Positions 1 through 8,282 of a stretch of DNA of 64,000 nt are shown in pieces (position 1 is the stretch's first letter; each line of letters opens with the position of its first letter). The notes under the pieces were generated by a model. That model was not told where the DNA came from. It made no database searches and saw nothing but the letters and a program-made list of their open reading frames with translations. Source of the DNA: Flavobacteriales bacterium UBA2669 (GTDB taxonomy: Bacteria; Bacteroidota; Bacteroidia; Flavobacteriales_E; Vicingaceae); NCBI GenBank assembly GCA_002359215.1, contig DEMN01000012.1, positions 62,001-126,000 of the forward strand. The letters run 5' to 3'. The position numbers and the translations under genes are program-made.

Positions 1-1
1 T

Positions 2-775
2 GGAGCTACATCTCAAGAAGTTTTAATTCCAGCTTTTATTGCCGGATATTCAGGGAAATCGGGAGATAAAGTTTCGCTTAAATCTTTTGAAAAATACCTT
101 CCTATGCCTAATTGGAGAATTACTTTTGATGGATTAAGTAAATTACCACTATTAGCTACTATCTTTAAACAATTTACGTTAACACATTCTTATCGTTCTA
201 CTTTTAATGTTAGTTCATTTACTACTAATTTAAACTTTGAAGATGGGAGAGCCAATAGAGATATTAATAGAAACTTTATTTCACAATACCAAATTTCAGG
301 TGTTTCTATTTCAGAGCAATTTAGTCCATTGTTAGGAGCAGATATGACTTTAGAAAATAGTATGCTTATTCGTATTGAATATGCAAAAGATAGAAATGCA
401 GCATTAAGTGTAAATAACAATCAAATAACAGAAATTCAAGGTAGTGAATGGACGGTAGGTACAGGGTATAAATTCAAACAAGTTCGTTTTCCATTCTCTA
501 AAAATAGAGTTATAAGAAGTGATATTGATGCTAGAGTTGATGTGTCTTTAAGAAGTAATGAAACCATTATTAGAAAAATTGTAGAGGAAGTAAATCAATT
601 GACTAGTGGACAAAAAGTATTGTCTATTCGTTTTACTGCAGATTACAGAATAAGTCAGTTTTTAAACCTAAGAGCTTTTTACGACTATGTATCTACTACG
701 CCATTTATATCTACCACATTCCCAACCTCTAATACTAATGCAGGAATTAGCTTGAGGTTTACTTTATCGCAATAA
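2..775 (+). CDS. sprA: Cell-surface protein SprA, C-terminal end (5' truncated by window)
   Basis: The reading frame is open from base 2 and ends with TAA at 773-775, so about 257 codons of a much larger protein are present. SprA is the very large outer-membrane barrel of the type IX secretion translocon and is needed for gliding in motile Bacteroidota. The visible part is rich in alternating beta-strand segments (FTLTHSYRSTFNV, YKFKQVRFPF, VDVSLRSNE) and ends in a terminal strand, AGISLRFTLSQ, with aromatic and hydrophobic alternation as in barrel closure. The following gcvH and VanZ-like genes match the usual sprA neighbourhood in flavobacteria, from family knowledge. The ATG at 104 is internal and is not the start. 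Identification rests on C-terminal sequence style plus synteny. Confidence 0.85.
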   Translation, partial: GATSQEVLIPAFIAGYSGKSGDKVSLKSFEKYLPMPNWRITFDGLSKLPLLATIFKQFTLTHSYRSTFNVSSFTTNLNFEDGRANRDINRNFISQYQISGVSISEQFSPLLGADMTLENSMLIRIEYAKDRNAALSVNNNQITEIQGSEWTVGTGYKFKQVRFPFSKNRVIRSDIDARVDVSLRSNETIIRKIVEEVNQLTSGQKVLSIRFTADYRISQFLNLRAFYDYVSTTPFISTTFPTSNTNAGISLRFTLSQ

Positions 776-804
776 TTCCTTATTAACTTATATTTCGAGT
801 TAAA

Positions 805-812
805 TATTTTTG
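805..812 (+). promoter_or_regulatory. Possible -7 box for gcvH (TAnnTTTG type)
   Basis: TATTTTTG lies 74 bases before the gcvH ATG and fits the Bacteroidota -7 consensus TAnnTTTG. I see no good TTTG about 19 bases upstream, so the call rests on the -7 box alone. Confidence 0.35.
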
Positions 813-886
813 GAGGTTATCCAAAAAGTCATAAATTAGCCGAATGAATTATCAATCAATTATAATTTTTTAATAAGTAAAGTAAA

Positions 887-1264
887 ATGAATGTACCTGC
901 AAATTTAAAGTACACTAAAGATCATGAGTGGTGTAAAATAGAAGGAAATGTAGCAACAATAGGAATTACTGATTTTGCTCAAGGAGAGTTGGGTGACATT
1001 GTGTATGTAGAAATTGAAACAGAAGGAGATGACCTTGAAAGAGAAGCTATTTTTGGAACTGTAGAAGCTGTTAAAACTGTTTCTGATTTGTTTATGCCAC
1101 TTTCAGGTAAAGTCATTGAAGTAAATGGAGATTTAGAGTCTGCTCCGGAGTCGGTTAATCAAAACCCTTACGAAGGCGGTTGGATGATTAAAATTGAAAT
1201 GTCTAATCCTGATGAAGCAAACGAATTACTTTCAGCTGATGATTACAAAGCAATTATAGGATAG
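887..1264 (+). CDS. gcvH: Glycine cleavage system H protein
   Basis: This is the 125-residue lipoyl carrier of the glycine cleavage complex. It shuttles the aminomethyl group from the P protein to the T protein and hands electrons to the L protein. The lipoyl-lysine site is clear: FGTVEAVKTVSDL places the modified Lys at residue 63. The downstream SAPESVNQNPYEGGWMIKI block is typical of the family, and the length is normal. No other gcv genes are in the window. The gene sits between sprA and a strong terminator, so it is probably expressed alone from the intergenic promoter. Confidence 0.96.
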   Translation: MNVPANLKYTKDHEWCKIEGNVATIGITDFAQGELGDIVYVEIETEGDDLEREAIFGTVEAVKTVSDLFMPLSGKVIEVNGDLESAPESVNQNPYEGGWMIKIEMSNPDEANELLSADDYKAIIG

Positions 1265-1286
1265 TAAAAATATCAATTTAATATTT

Positions 1287-1330
1287 AAACAACCAAGAAT
1301 AGCTGTTTGGCTTACTTGGTTGTTTTTTTT
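1287..1330 (+). terminator. Rho-independent terminator after gcvH
   Basis: An 11-bp stem AAACAACCAAG (1287-1297) pairs with CTTGGTTGTTT (1315-1325). It is followed by a T run to 1330, beginning 22 bases after the gcvH stop codon. Confidence 0.85.
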
Positions 1331-1347
1331 ATATGCCTATCTAAGTA

Positions 1348-1716
1348 ATGAAACTAAAACCTTTTATACCTGCATTAATTTGGCTCATCATTATTGTTGT
1401 GCTTAGCGGCTATCCTGGAAGAAGTTTGCCAAAAGCTCCTTTTGACGAGTTTGATAAGTTGGTGCATTTAGCTATTTATGCTTTACTTAGTTTTTTAAGT
1501 GTTTTAGGTTTTTCAAAACAATCTCATTCATTTTTGTTGAACAGCAAGCTACAAAACTTTTTTAGTATAAGTTTTACTATAGTGATGGGAGGATTAATAG
1601 AGTTGTTGCAAGAATATGTTTTTATCAACCGTTATGGTGATTGGTATGATTTTATTGCCAATTCTTTAGGTGCATTTTTAGGGGTTATTGGGTTTTATTT
1701 AATAAAAAAATATTGA
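1348..1716 (+). CDS. VanZ-like family membrane protein
   Basis: This is a 122-residue integral membrane protein with four predicted hydrophobic segments (about 8-22, 40-55, 70-90 and 103-119). The family signature is visible: FDKLVHLAIYALLSFL, then GLIELLQEY and GDWYDFIANSLGAFLG near the C-terminus. VanZ-like proteins are named after the teicoplanin-resistance protein, but chromosomal copies like this have no established reaction. The gene lies just after the gcvH terminator and ends close to a convergent gene. The gcvH-VanZ adjacency is common in flavobacteria, from family knowledge. The molecular role is unknown. Confidence 0.85.
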   Translation: MKLKPFIPALIWLIIIVVLSGYPGRSLPKAPFDEFDKLVHLAIYALLSFLSVLGFSKQSHSFLLNSKLQNFFSISFTIVMGGLIELLQEYVFINRYGDWYDFIANSLGAFLGVIGFYLIKKY

Positions 1717-1749
1717 ATTAAATATTCATATAATAAAAAAGAGCATTTA

Positions 1750-2361
1750 TTATAATTTAACAACTTCTGCATGTTTCAAAAATAAATCTTGCAGTTTTTC
1801 TATTTTAGAACCAAAATGATTGCTAAAAACAACAAACTGACATTTATTTAAACTTTCGGCAATTCTGTGTATTTCTGTATGAAAGCTGGTTCCTTCCAAA
1901 AAATCAGCATCTTCAATTAATAAGAGTTGTAAACCTGTAAGGTTAATTCCATTTTGGAAATAAATTTTATTTAATCTCTTTGGAGTACCAATAACAATAT
2001 CAACTCCAGTATAAATAGTATCTTTTTGAAATTGAATAGTGCTTTCTTCATAAGCACAAAAAATTCTTAAATCGGTATATTTGGTAAACTTATTAAACTC
2101 TTCTTCTAGGGTTAAAGCCGCCTCTTTGTCTTTTACAAAAATTAAAGCTCTAGGCACATCTTCAAAAGCTTCTCCTTTTAATTTTTGAATAGTGTTAATA
2201 ATTAAAGTAGTTGTTTTTCCGACTCCTTCTTCAGCAATAGCAATAACATCAATTCCGCTTTTTATTTTAGGTATTAATAGTTTTTGAAAAGAAGTTGGAG
2301 TGTCAATCTTTAAACTTTGTAAGGCATTTTTTATAGGAGGAAGTAGTTTTTTGAATGACAT
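1750..2361 (-). CDS. Single-domain, degenerate DEAD-box helicase relative
   Basis: This 203-residue protein corresponds to only the first RecA-like domain of a DEAD-box RNA helicase. Visible motifs are a Q-motif-like start (PTSFQKLLIPKI, about 22-33), Walker A AEEGVGKT (43-50), a TPKRL version of motif Ib (about 126-130), EDAD at 150-153 in place of DEAD, and FSNH in place of SAT. The whole second domain with motifs IV-VI is absent, and the stop is followed by convergent, non-helicase DNA, so this is not a recent frameshift. Without domain 2 it cannot form a complete helicase site. It may bind RNA or nucleotide, or act through a partner. Its gene is intact and shows no decay. Confidence 0.8.
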   Translation of the reverse strand: MSFKKLLPPIKNALQSLKIDTPTSFQKLLIPKIKSGIDVIAIAEEGVGKTTTLIINTIQKLKGEAFEDVPRALIFVKDKEAALTLEEEFNKFTKYTDLRIFCAYEESTIQFQKDTIYTGVDIVIGTPKRLNKIYFQNGINLTGLQLLLIEDADFLEGTSFHTEIHRIAESLNKCQFVVFSNHFGSKIEKLQDLFLKHAEVVKL

Positions 2362-2414
2362 AATTGATTTTTTTCTTCTTTAAAACATGATCAAAATTAA
2401 GTAAATCAAATTAG

Positions 2415-2447
2415 AAAAAAAGAAGCCCTTGATTTTCAAGGGCTTCT
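2415..2447 (-). terminator. Rho-independent terminator of tRNA-Ser(UGA)
   Basis: A 12-bp perfect stem (2421-2432 with 2436-2447) has a 3-base loop. The A run at 2415-2420 becomes a U tract when read leftwards. It lies directly downstream of the tRNA on the minus strand. Confidence 0.85.
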
Positions 2448-2457
2448 TTCGTTAGTG

Positions 2458-2545
2458 TGGCGGAGAAAGAGGGATTCGAACCCCCGGTACCTTGCGGTAC
2501 AACAGTTTTCAAGACTGCCGCATTCGACCGCTCTGCCATTTCTCC
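2458..2545 (-). tRNA. tRNA-Ser, anticodon UGA
   Basis: Read leftwards, the acceptor stem GGAGAAA pairs with TTTCTCC, followed by discriminator G and an encoded CCA. The anticodon TGA lies at 2509-2511 within CTTGAAA. A long variable arm (TTGTACCGCAAGGTACC) marks a class II serine tRNA, and the T loop GGTTCGAATCC is canonical. It reads UCN codons, mainly UCA. It is followed by a terminator and shares no operon with a coding gene. Confidence 0.97.
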
Positions 2546-2735
2546 GCTGCAAAAGTAGCAATAGATTTTAAATATGAAATGTTTTTTTAATTTTTTTGAA
2601 AAAATAAATATTCATCCCCTCTTAACAGATAAATAGTTATTTTTGTATTCTTGTTGGCTTTTTGGGTATGTTTTTTTGATATTGAAGCACTTATAAAACC
2701 AATAATTATAAACTTTAAAATCTAATTTCAAATCG

Positions 2736-4208
2736 GTGGTATTAAAAAATTATAAAATAAAATTAATTGTTCTTTCTTCAATTGTATTTTTATTCGTTAG
2801 TGCCAATAAATTAACGGCACAAAACCTAAAAGCCTATTTTACTTACTGTACTTTCTATTCTCCTGAAAATGGTCCTTATATAGAAACTTATCTTTCGGTA
2901 GAAGGTAGCTCTATCAATTATCTTAAAAATGAAAATAATAAATTTCAAGGAACAATAGAAATAACTTACTTGTTTAAACAAGGAGAAGAAATTAAAAAAT
3001 TCAAAAAATATAATTTACTCAGTCCAGAAAATGAAGACACCGTGATACTTGCCAATTTTATAGATCAACAAAGAATTTCTATTCCTAATGGAAGTTACGA
3101 GTTTGAAATAAATATTAGAGACATCAATAGCACGTTAACCCCTTTTAAATCTACACAAGTATTGAATGTGAATTATAATGATAAGAAAATGAATATCTCA
3201 GATGTTGAGTTTATTGAATCCTTATCAAAAACTACCACTAAATCCATTATTTCTAAAAGTGGATATGATATTTTGCCTTATACCTCAGATTTTTTTCCGG
3301 AAGATGTTGAAAAAATAGCTTTTTATGCAGAGATATATAATGCAGATAAATTGTTAGGGGCAAATGAAAGTTATTTGGTAACTTATGCCATAGAATCTTA
3401 CGAAACAAATACGGTAGTGGGAAATCTTAAAGGATTTGTAAGAGAATCGGCTAAGCCTGTAAATATAATTCTAAAATCTTTTAATATCATTAATTTAGCT
3501 TCGGGTAATTACAATTTGGTAATTGAAGCTAGAGATAAATCCAACGAATTAATGTTGCAGAAAAAAGTTTTTTTTCAAAGAAGTAACCCGGCATTAGTGC
3601 CTGATATCGCTAATGTTGATTTTGAAAGCACTTTTGTTATAGATATGAATGCTGAACAGCTTACAGAGTACATCAGAAGCATAGAACCAATTTCTACAGC
3701 GATAGAGTTAAACTATGCGAGGAACCAGCTAAAAGGTAAGGATAAAGAGTTAATGCAGAAATATTTTTATAATTTTTGGTTTACTCGTGACGCTGAAGCC
3801 CCAAAAGAAGCTTGGGAAAAATATAAAAAAGAAGTTGAAGTTGTGAATAAAGAATACAGTACAGCCATTAAAAAAGGCTATGAAACTGATAGGGGAAGAG
3901 TGTATCTAAAACATGGTAAACCAAACACTATTGTAGAGCAGAAAAACGAACCAAGTGCTTATCCTTACGAAATATGGCATTATTATAAAGTTCAGAATTT
4001 TAGCAATATTCGTTTTGTGTTTTATAACCCTGATTTAGTAAGCAATGATTTTCCAATATTACACTCCAATTTACCAGGAGAATTAAACAATCCTCAATGG
4101 AAAGTTCAGTTACATAAAAGAACCAATCAGCCTGTAGATATGGAAGAGAAAAACAATAGCCAACATTGGGGTGGAAGAGCTGATGATTTTTATAATAACC
4201 CACGATAA
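2736..4208 (+). CDS. GWxTD domain-containing secreted protein
   Basis: This 490-residue protein begins with a signal peptide (KIKLIVLSSIVFLFVSANKLTAQ) ending in a typical AQ cleavage site. The middle is beta-rich. The C-terminal third carries the GWxTD-family core: YFYNFWFTRDAEAP near 345-358, and then DRGRVYLKHGKPN and EIWHYY, typical of that domain. The function of the family is not established; members are envelope proteins of Bacteroidota and some other phyla. The start is GTG at 2736, because no in-frame ATG precedes the signal peptide and the next Met comes far into the mature protein. The glycosyltransferase gene follows after 3 bases, so the two are likely co-expressed. Confidence 0.82.
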   Translation: MVLKNYKIKLIVLSSIVFLFVSANKLTAQNLKAYFTYCTFYSPENGPYIETYLSVEGSSINYLKNENNKFQGTIEITYLFKQGEEIKKFKKYNLLSPENEDTVILANFIDQQRISIPNGSYEFEINIRDINSTLTPFKSTQVLNVNYNDKKMNISDVEFIESLSKTTTKSIISKSGYDILPYTSDFFPEDVEKIAFYAEIYNADKLLGANESYLVTYAIESYETNTVVGNLKGFVRESAKPVNIILKSFNIINLASGNYNLVIEARDKSNELMLQKKVFFQRSNPALVPDIANVDFESTFVIDMNAEQLTEYIRSIEPISTAIELNYARNQLKGKDKELMQKYFYNFWFTRDAEAPKEAWEKYKKEVEVVNKEYSTAIKKGYETDRGRVYLKHGKPNTIVEQKNEPSAYPYEIWHYYKVQNFSNIRFVFYNPDLVSNDFPILHSNLPGELNNPQWKVQLHKRTNQPVDMEEKNNSQHWGGRADDFYNNPR

Positions 4209-4211
4209 TAA

Positions 4212-5216
4212 ATGTCTTTGAATTCAGTAGCTGTTGTAATTTTAAATTGGAATGGAAAACATTTTTTAGAAAAGTTTCTGCCAAGCTTAATAGAACACAC
4301 TTCTTTTGCAGAACTTATTGTGGCTGATAATTGCTCCACAGATGACTCACTGTCTTTTTTAAAGGAAAATTTCCCTCAAATACGTATAATAACGCTTGCC
4401 GAAAATTACGGTTTTGCTAAAGGGTATAATGAAGCCTTGAAGCAAGTTAATTCAGATGTTTATGTGTTGCTTAACTCGGACGTTGAGGTAACGGAAAATT
4501 GGCTTCAACCCTGTTTAGAGATACTGAAAAAAGATAATGATATGGCCGCTTGTCAGCCAAAAATAAAAGCCTTCCACCAAAAAACATATTTTGAATATGC
4601 TGGAGCAGCCGGAGGGTTTATAGATAAATATGGTTATCCTTTTTGTAGAGGAAGAATTTTTGAAACTTTAGAAGAAGATAATAACCAGTATGATGAAGAA
4701 ATAGAAATCTTTTGGGCTACAGGAGCTTGTTTGGTTATTAGAGCAGATATTTATCATGAATTAAACGGATTAGATCCTTTTTTCTTTGCACATATGGAAG
4801 AAATTGATTTGTGTTGGAGAATCCAAAATAGAGGAAAGAAAATTAAATATGTACCTCAATCTACGGTTTTTCATGTTGGAGGAGGAACATTGCATAAATC
4901 AAAGCCACAAAAAACGTTTTTAAACTTTAGGAATAACTTAATAATGTTGTATAAAAATTTGCCTCAAGATAAAAAGTTTAGGATATTGTTTGGCAGGCTT
5001 TTTTTGGATGGAATAGCGGGTATTAAATTTCTTGCAGAAGGCAAAATAAGCCATTTTGTCGCCATTATTAAGGCTCACTTTGCTTTTTACGCTTATGTGT
5101 TTAAAAATACCGAGAAACTGATTAAAATGAACGCAATTCCTGATACAATTTATCCTAAAAGTATTCTCTATCATTACTTTGTAAAGAAAGAAAAAAAATA
5201 TTCCGACCTAAGTTAA
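4212..5216 (+). CDS. Family 2 glycosyltransferase (rhamnosyltransferase-like)
   Basis: This 334-residue inverting GT-A glycosyltransferase transfers a sugar from a nucleotide donor, probably onto an envelope polysaccharide or glycan. The N-terminus has the family fold markers VVILNWNG, ADNCSTDDS (Asp39) and the metal-site segment LLNSDVE (88-92). HMEEIDLCWRIQNRG in the second half is the usual acidic/Arg acceptor-side block of GT2 proteins of the WcaA/rhamnosyltransferase type. The C-terminal 70 residues are basic and hydrophobic and may lie at the membrane. It starts 3 bases after the GWxTD gene. The donor and acceptor cannot be told from sequence. Confidence 0.88.
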   Translation: MSLNSVAVVILNWNGKHFLEKFLPSLIEHTSFAELIVADNCSTDDSLSFLKENFPQIRIITLAENYGFAKGYNEALKQVNSDVYVLLNSDVEVTENWLQPCLEILKKDNDMAACQPKIKAFHQKTYFEYAGAAGGFIDKYGYPFCRGRIFETLEEDNNQYDEEIEIFWATGACLVIRADIYHELNGLDPFFFAHMEEIDLCWRIQNRGKKIKYVPQSTVFHVGGGTLHKSKPQKTFLNFRNNLIMLYKNLPQDKKFRILFGRLFLDGIAGIKFLAEGKISHFVAIIKAHFAFYAYVFKNTEKLIKMNAIPDTIYPKSILYHYFVKKEKKYSDLS

Positions 5217-5312
5217 TTATTGTTAAATAAAATCGTTATTATTAGGAATTTCCAAAAAAAAGTGTAATTTAGATTATAATAATTTTTTAGACACAACTTT
5301 AATATATATACG

Positions 5313-5510
5313 ATGGGAAGACCAGCAACAAAACCTACCAAACTTAAAGACGGATTTTATTTAGAAATTAGAAATAAAGGTGCTAAATCCGGAATCAAAA
5401 TTAGAAGAGATTCAAAAGAAGCGATGTTATCTGCAATTAAAGAATACGAGAGAGTTAAAGATGTAGTTGTTTTAGGAGAGTCTAAAAACGGTAAACTAAA
5501 GGCAGTTTAA
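5313..5510 (+). CDS. Small basic conserved-type hypothetical protein
   Basis: This intact 65-residue ORF starts with ATG and is strongly basic (many Lys/Arg: GRPATKPTKLKDGFYLEI, KSGIKIRR). The predicted order is a short beta hairpin followed by a helix (EAMLSAIKEYERVK). There is no signal peptide. I do not recognise a named domain; the shape could suit nucleic-acid or ribosome binding, but that is speculation. It has its own 96-base upstream gap and ends 7 bases before the convergent dacB stop. Coding style matches its neighbours. Confidence 0.65.
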   Translation: MGRPATKPTKLKDGFYLEIRNKGAKSGIKIRRDSKEAMLSAIKEYERVKDVVVLGESKNGKLKAV

Positions 5511-5517
5511 TAATAAG

Positions 5518-6954
5518 CTACTCGTTTACTAAGTTTATCATAATTTTTTCTAACATTTTTTTCATTTCATAAGCGGAACAATTGTAATTATTCACGATTA
5601 TGGCAAATGCTATTTTTTTATTGTTATTTGTTATAACATATCCTGAGTAACTCCTCACATTTGTCATGTAACCGCTTTTACCGTAAATTTTGCCTTCTCC
5701 AGCAGTTCCATTGGCAATACTCGATAGTGTGCCAGATTTTCCTGAAATAGCTAAAGAATTGTAAAATACGTCTTTATTAGAACTTTTATCCATTTTATTA
5801 AGAATAACAACTAGTTGTTTTGTAGTTATAGTATTAAACCTCGATAGTCCACTACCGTCATATACATACATGCCATCAGTATCAATTCCTTTTTCTTTCC
5901 AAAAACTAATTAATGCTTCAGCCCCTGCTGTAGTAGAACCTTCTTTTTTAATAGTTAACCCAATATGATTGAGTAAATGTTCAGCATAAAGATTAACACT
6001 ATACAAATTGGTTTGTTGAATTAGTGAAGCAAGTGTTGGTGATTGAGTTGAAGTAATTTTAATAGTAGTATTTTCAATACAACTATCACCTAAAAGCCTT
6101 TTAGTTGTTGGTTGATAAGCCATTTTAATTCCTGATATTTTTAAAATACTGTCTAATTCATAAGCACATAAGTATGCTGGGTCAGGAATAGAGCCTTTAA
6201 CTTTAAATTCACTTCGGTTTTTGGGTATTTCTCCAGAAATATACCTGTTGTATTGAAAAGGCCCTCCATAAATAAAAGACAAATCTTTATTGGTGGAAGT
6301 TCCTAAAACATTATTGTCAATACTTAAAAATGGAATATGTGGATTAATTTGGTTAATAGTTGTTTTTTGAGTCTCATTTTTTGATGAAAGTGCTAAGCTA
6401 TAGAAATTTTCATAAATGCTTAATCCGTTTGCTCCTGCACCAAAATAGTTGCCTAAATCTTGCCAAATCCATGTAGGAGGGATTTCGTTATCAAAAATAC
6501 TGGCATCGGCAATAATTTTTCCATTAATGGAATCTATGCCTAATTTTTTGATTTCAGCAGCCCAGTTGTTCATAAAATTACCGTAATAAGAACGATATCT
6601 GTGCGAACCAAGAGAAGGATCTCCACCACCTTTGATGATGATGTCACCATTTAAAACACCATTTTCTATTTTTCCTGAATAGCTTATAGTGGTGGTAAAT
6701 CTGTGGTTTTCTCCTAAAATTTCTAGAGCAGTAGCGGTAGTAATTAATTTTAAAGAAGAAGCAGGGATTAGAGCTAAATCACCATTGTGGTTGATAATAA
6801 CGTTGTTGTCGGTTAAATCGTAAGCATAAAAGCCAATAGAGGCATTTTTTAAAGCTTTGTGTTGCAAAAACTCAGTAAAGATTTTATTAGTAGGAGATTG
6901 TCCGCTTAAAAACAAAAAACTAAGAAGAGTAATTGAGGTTAAGAAACTTTTCAT
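5518..6954 (-). CDS. dacB: D-alanyl-D-alanine carboxypeptidase/endopeptidase, PBP4 type (peptidase S13)
   Basis: This 478-residue periplasmic penicillin-binding protein trims or opens peptidoglycan peptides. All three active-site motifs of the S13 family are present: SSLK at 66-69 with nucleophile Ser66, SVN at 319-321, and KSGT at 406-409 (the KTG motif as KSG). The N-terminus is a cleavable signal peptide (KSFLTSITLLSFLFLSGQ). The length and the large insertion between SxxK and SxN fit family members. A DUF6495-like gene lies 47 bases upstream on the same strand and could share its transcript. Confidence 0.95.
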   Translation of the reverse strand: MKSFLTSITLLSFLFLSGQSPTNKIFTEFLQHKALKNASIGFYAYDLTDNNVIINHNGDLALIPASSLKLITTATALEILGENHRFTTTISYSGKIENGVLNGDIIIKGGGDPSLGSHRYRSYYGNFMNNWAAEIKKLGIDSINGKIIADASIFDNEIPPTWIWQDLGNYFGAGANGLSIYENFYSLALSSKNETQKTTINQINPHIPFLSIDNNVLGTSTNKDLSFIYGGPFQYNRYISGEIPKNRSEFKVKGSIPDPAYLCAYELDSILKISGIKMAYQPTTKRLLGDSCIENTTIKITSTQSPTLASLIQQTNLYSVNLYAEHLLNHIGLTIKKEGSTTAGAEALISFWKEKGIDTDGMYVYDGSGLSRFNTITTKQLVVILNKMDKSSNKDVFYNSLAISGKSGTLSSIANGTAGEGKIYGKSGYMTNVRSYSGYVITNNNKKIAFAIIVNNYNCSAYEMKKMLEKIMINLVNE

Positions 6955-7001
6955 TTTTAAAGTTAGTTTATTGGGTCACATTTAATAATCAAATCTTTAA
7001 T

Positions 7002-7493
7002 CTAATTCTGTCTTGGTTTGGTAGAGTATTCATAAGCAAGTATTAACTGTCCAAATCTTTTTTCATCAATTATACCGCAACCAGAGTTGAGCATCTCAAA
7101 AATGGTAGTTTCTCTTTCTTTCTCATATTTTTTTGAAGTCATAAAAATGGAAAGTGGAGTGTTAGACAGTTCATCGGGCGTTAAACTTAAAAAATTAATA
7201 TCTGTTTGTTGTATACTTATGCCGATTAGTTCAATTTCATCCTCTTTACAATGGTAAGCGTTAATTCCTTTAGAAGTAACAATTTCTAAATATTGAATTC
7301 TTTTAAGTGATTTTTCTATCACTAAATTGCTGAACATAATAACTAGCTCACCAACTTTTTCACTTTTTTCAGCATTCAACTTTCTCCATTCTTCATCATA
7401 AATTTCATTTATAATTAAAAACTGCTTGAACTCGTGCTCAAGTTCTTTAAGTTCATCGTCTGTTAGTAATCGGTACTTTAACATGTTATACAA
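7002..7493 (-). CDS. DUF6495-like hypothetical protein
   Basis: This 163-residue protein has no signal peptide or membrane segment, so it is probably cytoplasmic. The start MLKYRLLTDDELKELEHEF and the segments WRKLNAEKSEKVGELV and DEKRFGQLILAYEYS resemble the Bacteroidota family labelled DUF6495, from memory and unverified. The ATG at 7493 gives MYNMLKYR; the Met four residues in may be the true start. It lies between a terminator on its upstream side and dacB on its downstream side, so it may head a two-gene unit with dacB. Function unknown. Confidence 0.6.
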   Translation of the reverse strand: MYNMLKYRLLTDDELKELEHEFKQFLIINEIYDEEWRKLNAEKSEKVGELVIMFSNLVIEKSLKRIQYLEIVTSKGINAYHCKEDEIELIGISIQQTDINFLSLTPDELSNTPLSIFMTSKKYEKERETTIFEMLNSGCGIIDEKRFGQLILAYEYSTKPRQN

Positions 7494-7498
7494 AAATA

Positions 7499-7534
7499 AA
7501 AAAAGCTGCCTTGATGTATAGTTCAGGACAGCTT
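7499..7534 (-). terminator. Rho-independent terminator after the secreted HH-motif protein gene
   Basis: Read leftwards, AAGCTGTCC near 7534 pairs with GGCAGCTT near 7503 with one bulge, closing a loop of about 15 bases and leading into a run of T. It lies between the stop at 7556 and the next ATG at 7493. Confidence 0.65.
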
Positions 7535-7555
7535 AAAAAATTCTTAAATTTATTT

Positions 7556-8125
7556 TTAATTATTGTTACTATCTGCTGGATCTAACTCTTTAACTTCAAT
7601 ATCTTTTAAATTTTTTTCAGTAATTTTTTCATCTAAAAACTGATTATTTGGGTAAGTATTGTTAAGTTCATCTATAAGTTCTCCATCAGGAATGCCATTT
7701 CCGAAAAGTTCTTGTTCTTCCATGGTGTAATCCCATTTTTCGTGATCATAGTTTTTGTTTAATCGTAAAGATCTAAAAGCTAAGGTTCTTGCCATACGGC
7801 TATGGTGAATAGCCCTAAAATTTTTATTTTCACTCATTAATTTTTTAGCTATTTTTTGATGATGAACAGCCTTAGACAGATCTCCAGTATATACTTTTTT
7901 ATCTTTAACAGTAGTAAATGCAGCTGTTATTGCTTGGTTGGTTTTGTTTAACACTTTTGAAGCATCGACATTGCTTACATTGGCATTTTGTTTTTCTACC
8001 ATTTTTTCTTTAAGTAATTCTTTGTTTACTTTTATTTTAGCTTTTTGTTGAGCAAAGCTATTGGTAGCTCCTGAAAGTAAAATGGAAAAAAATAATGTTC
8101 CAAATATTTTTTTTGTTGTTTTCAT
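7556..8125 (-). CDS. Secreted hypothetical protein with duplicated His-His motif
   Basis: This 189-residue protein has a signal peptide (KKIFGTLFFSILLSGATNSFAQQ). The mature part is helical and charged. Two similar segments lie about 20 residues apart: AVHHQKIAKKLM and AIHHSRMARTLA, each with HH followed by a basic/hydrophobic helix. The C-terminus is acidic with a Pro/Asn-rich turn. I recognise no family. The paired HH motifs could bind a metal or haem, but no CxxCH or other cofactor motif is present. It is followed by a terminator, so it is probably monocistronic. Confidence 0.6.
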   Translation of the reverse strand: MKTTKKIFGTLFFSILLSGATNSFAQQKAKIKVNKELLKEKMVEKQNANVSNVDASKVLNKTNQAITAAFTTVKDKKVYTGDLSKAVHHQKIAKKLMSENKNFRAIHHSRMARTLAFRSLRLNKNYDHEKWDYTMEEQELFGNGIPDGELIDELNNTYPNNQFLDEKITEKNLKDIEVKELDPADSNNN

Positions 8126-8282
8126 AGTTGATTGTTTTGTTTATGGTTGTTTTCTCAATTTTTATACCACGATATAAAATTAAATAATCGTTGTAAATAT
8201 AAGAAACTTATTTTAGAGTTTATCGCTAATAGATTGCTTTGATATAGTTAATTTTACTTCTTATAAAAATGATTTTTTACAG

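Noticed and set aside
104..106. ATG as the start of a separate gene at the left edge
   Set aside because: The frame is open from the window edge and the sequence upstream reads as the same SprA domain.
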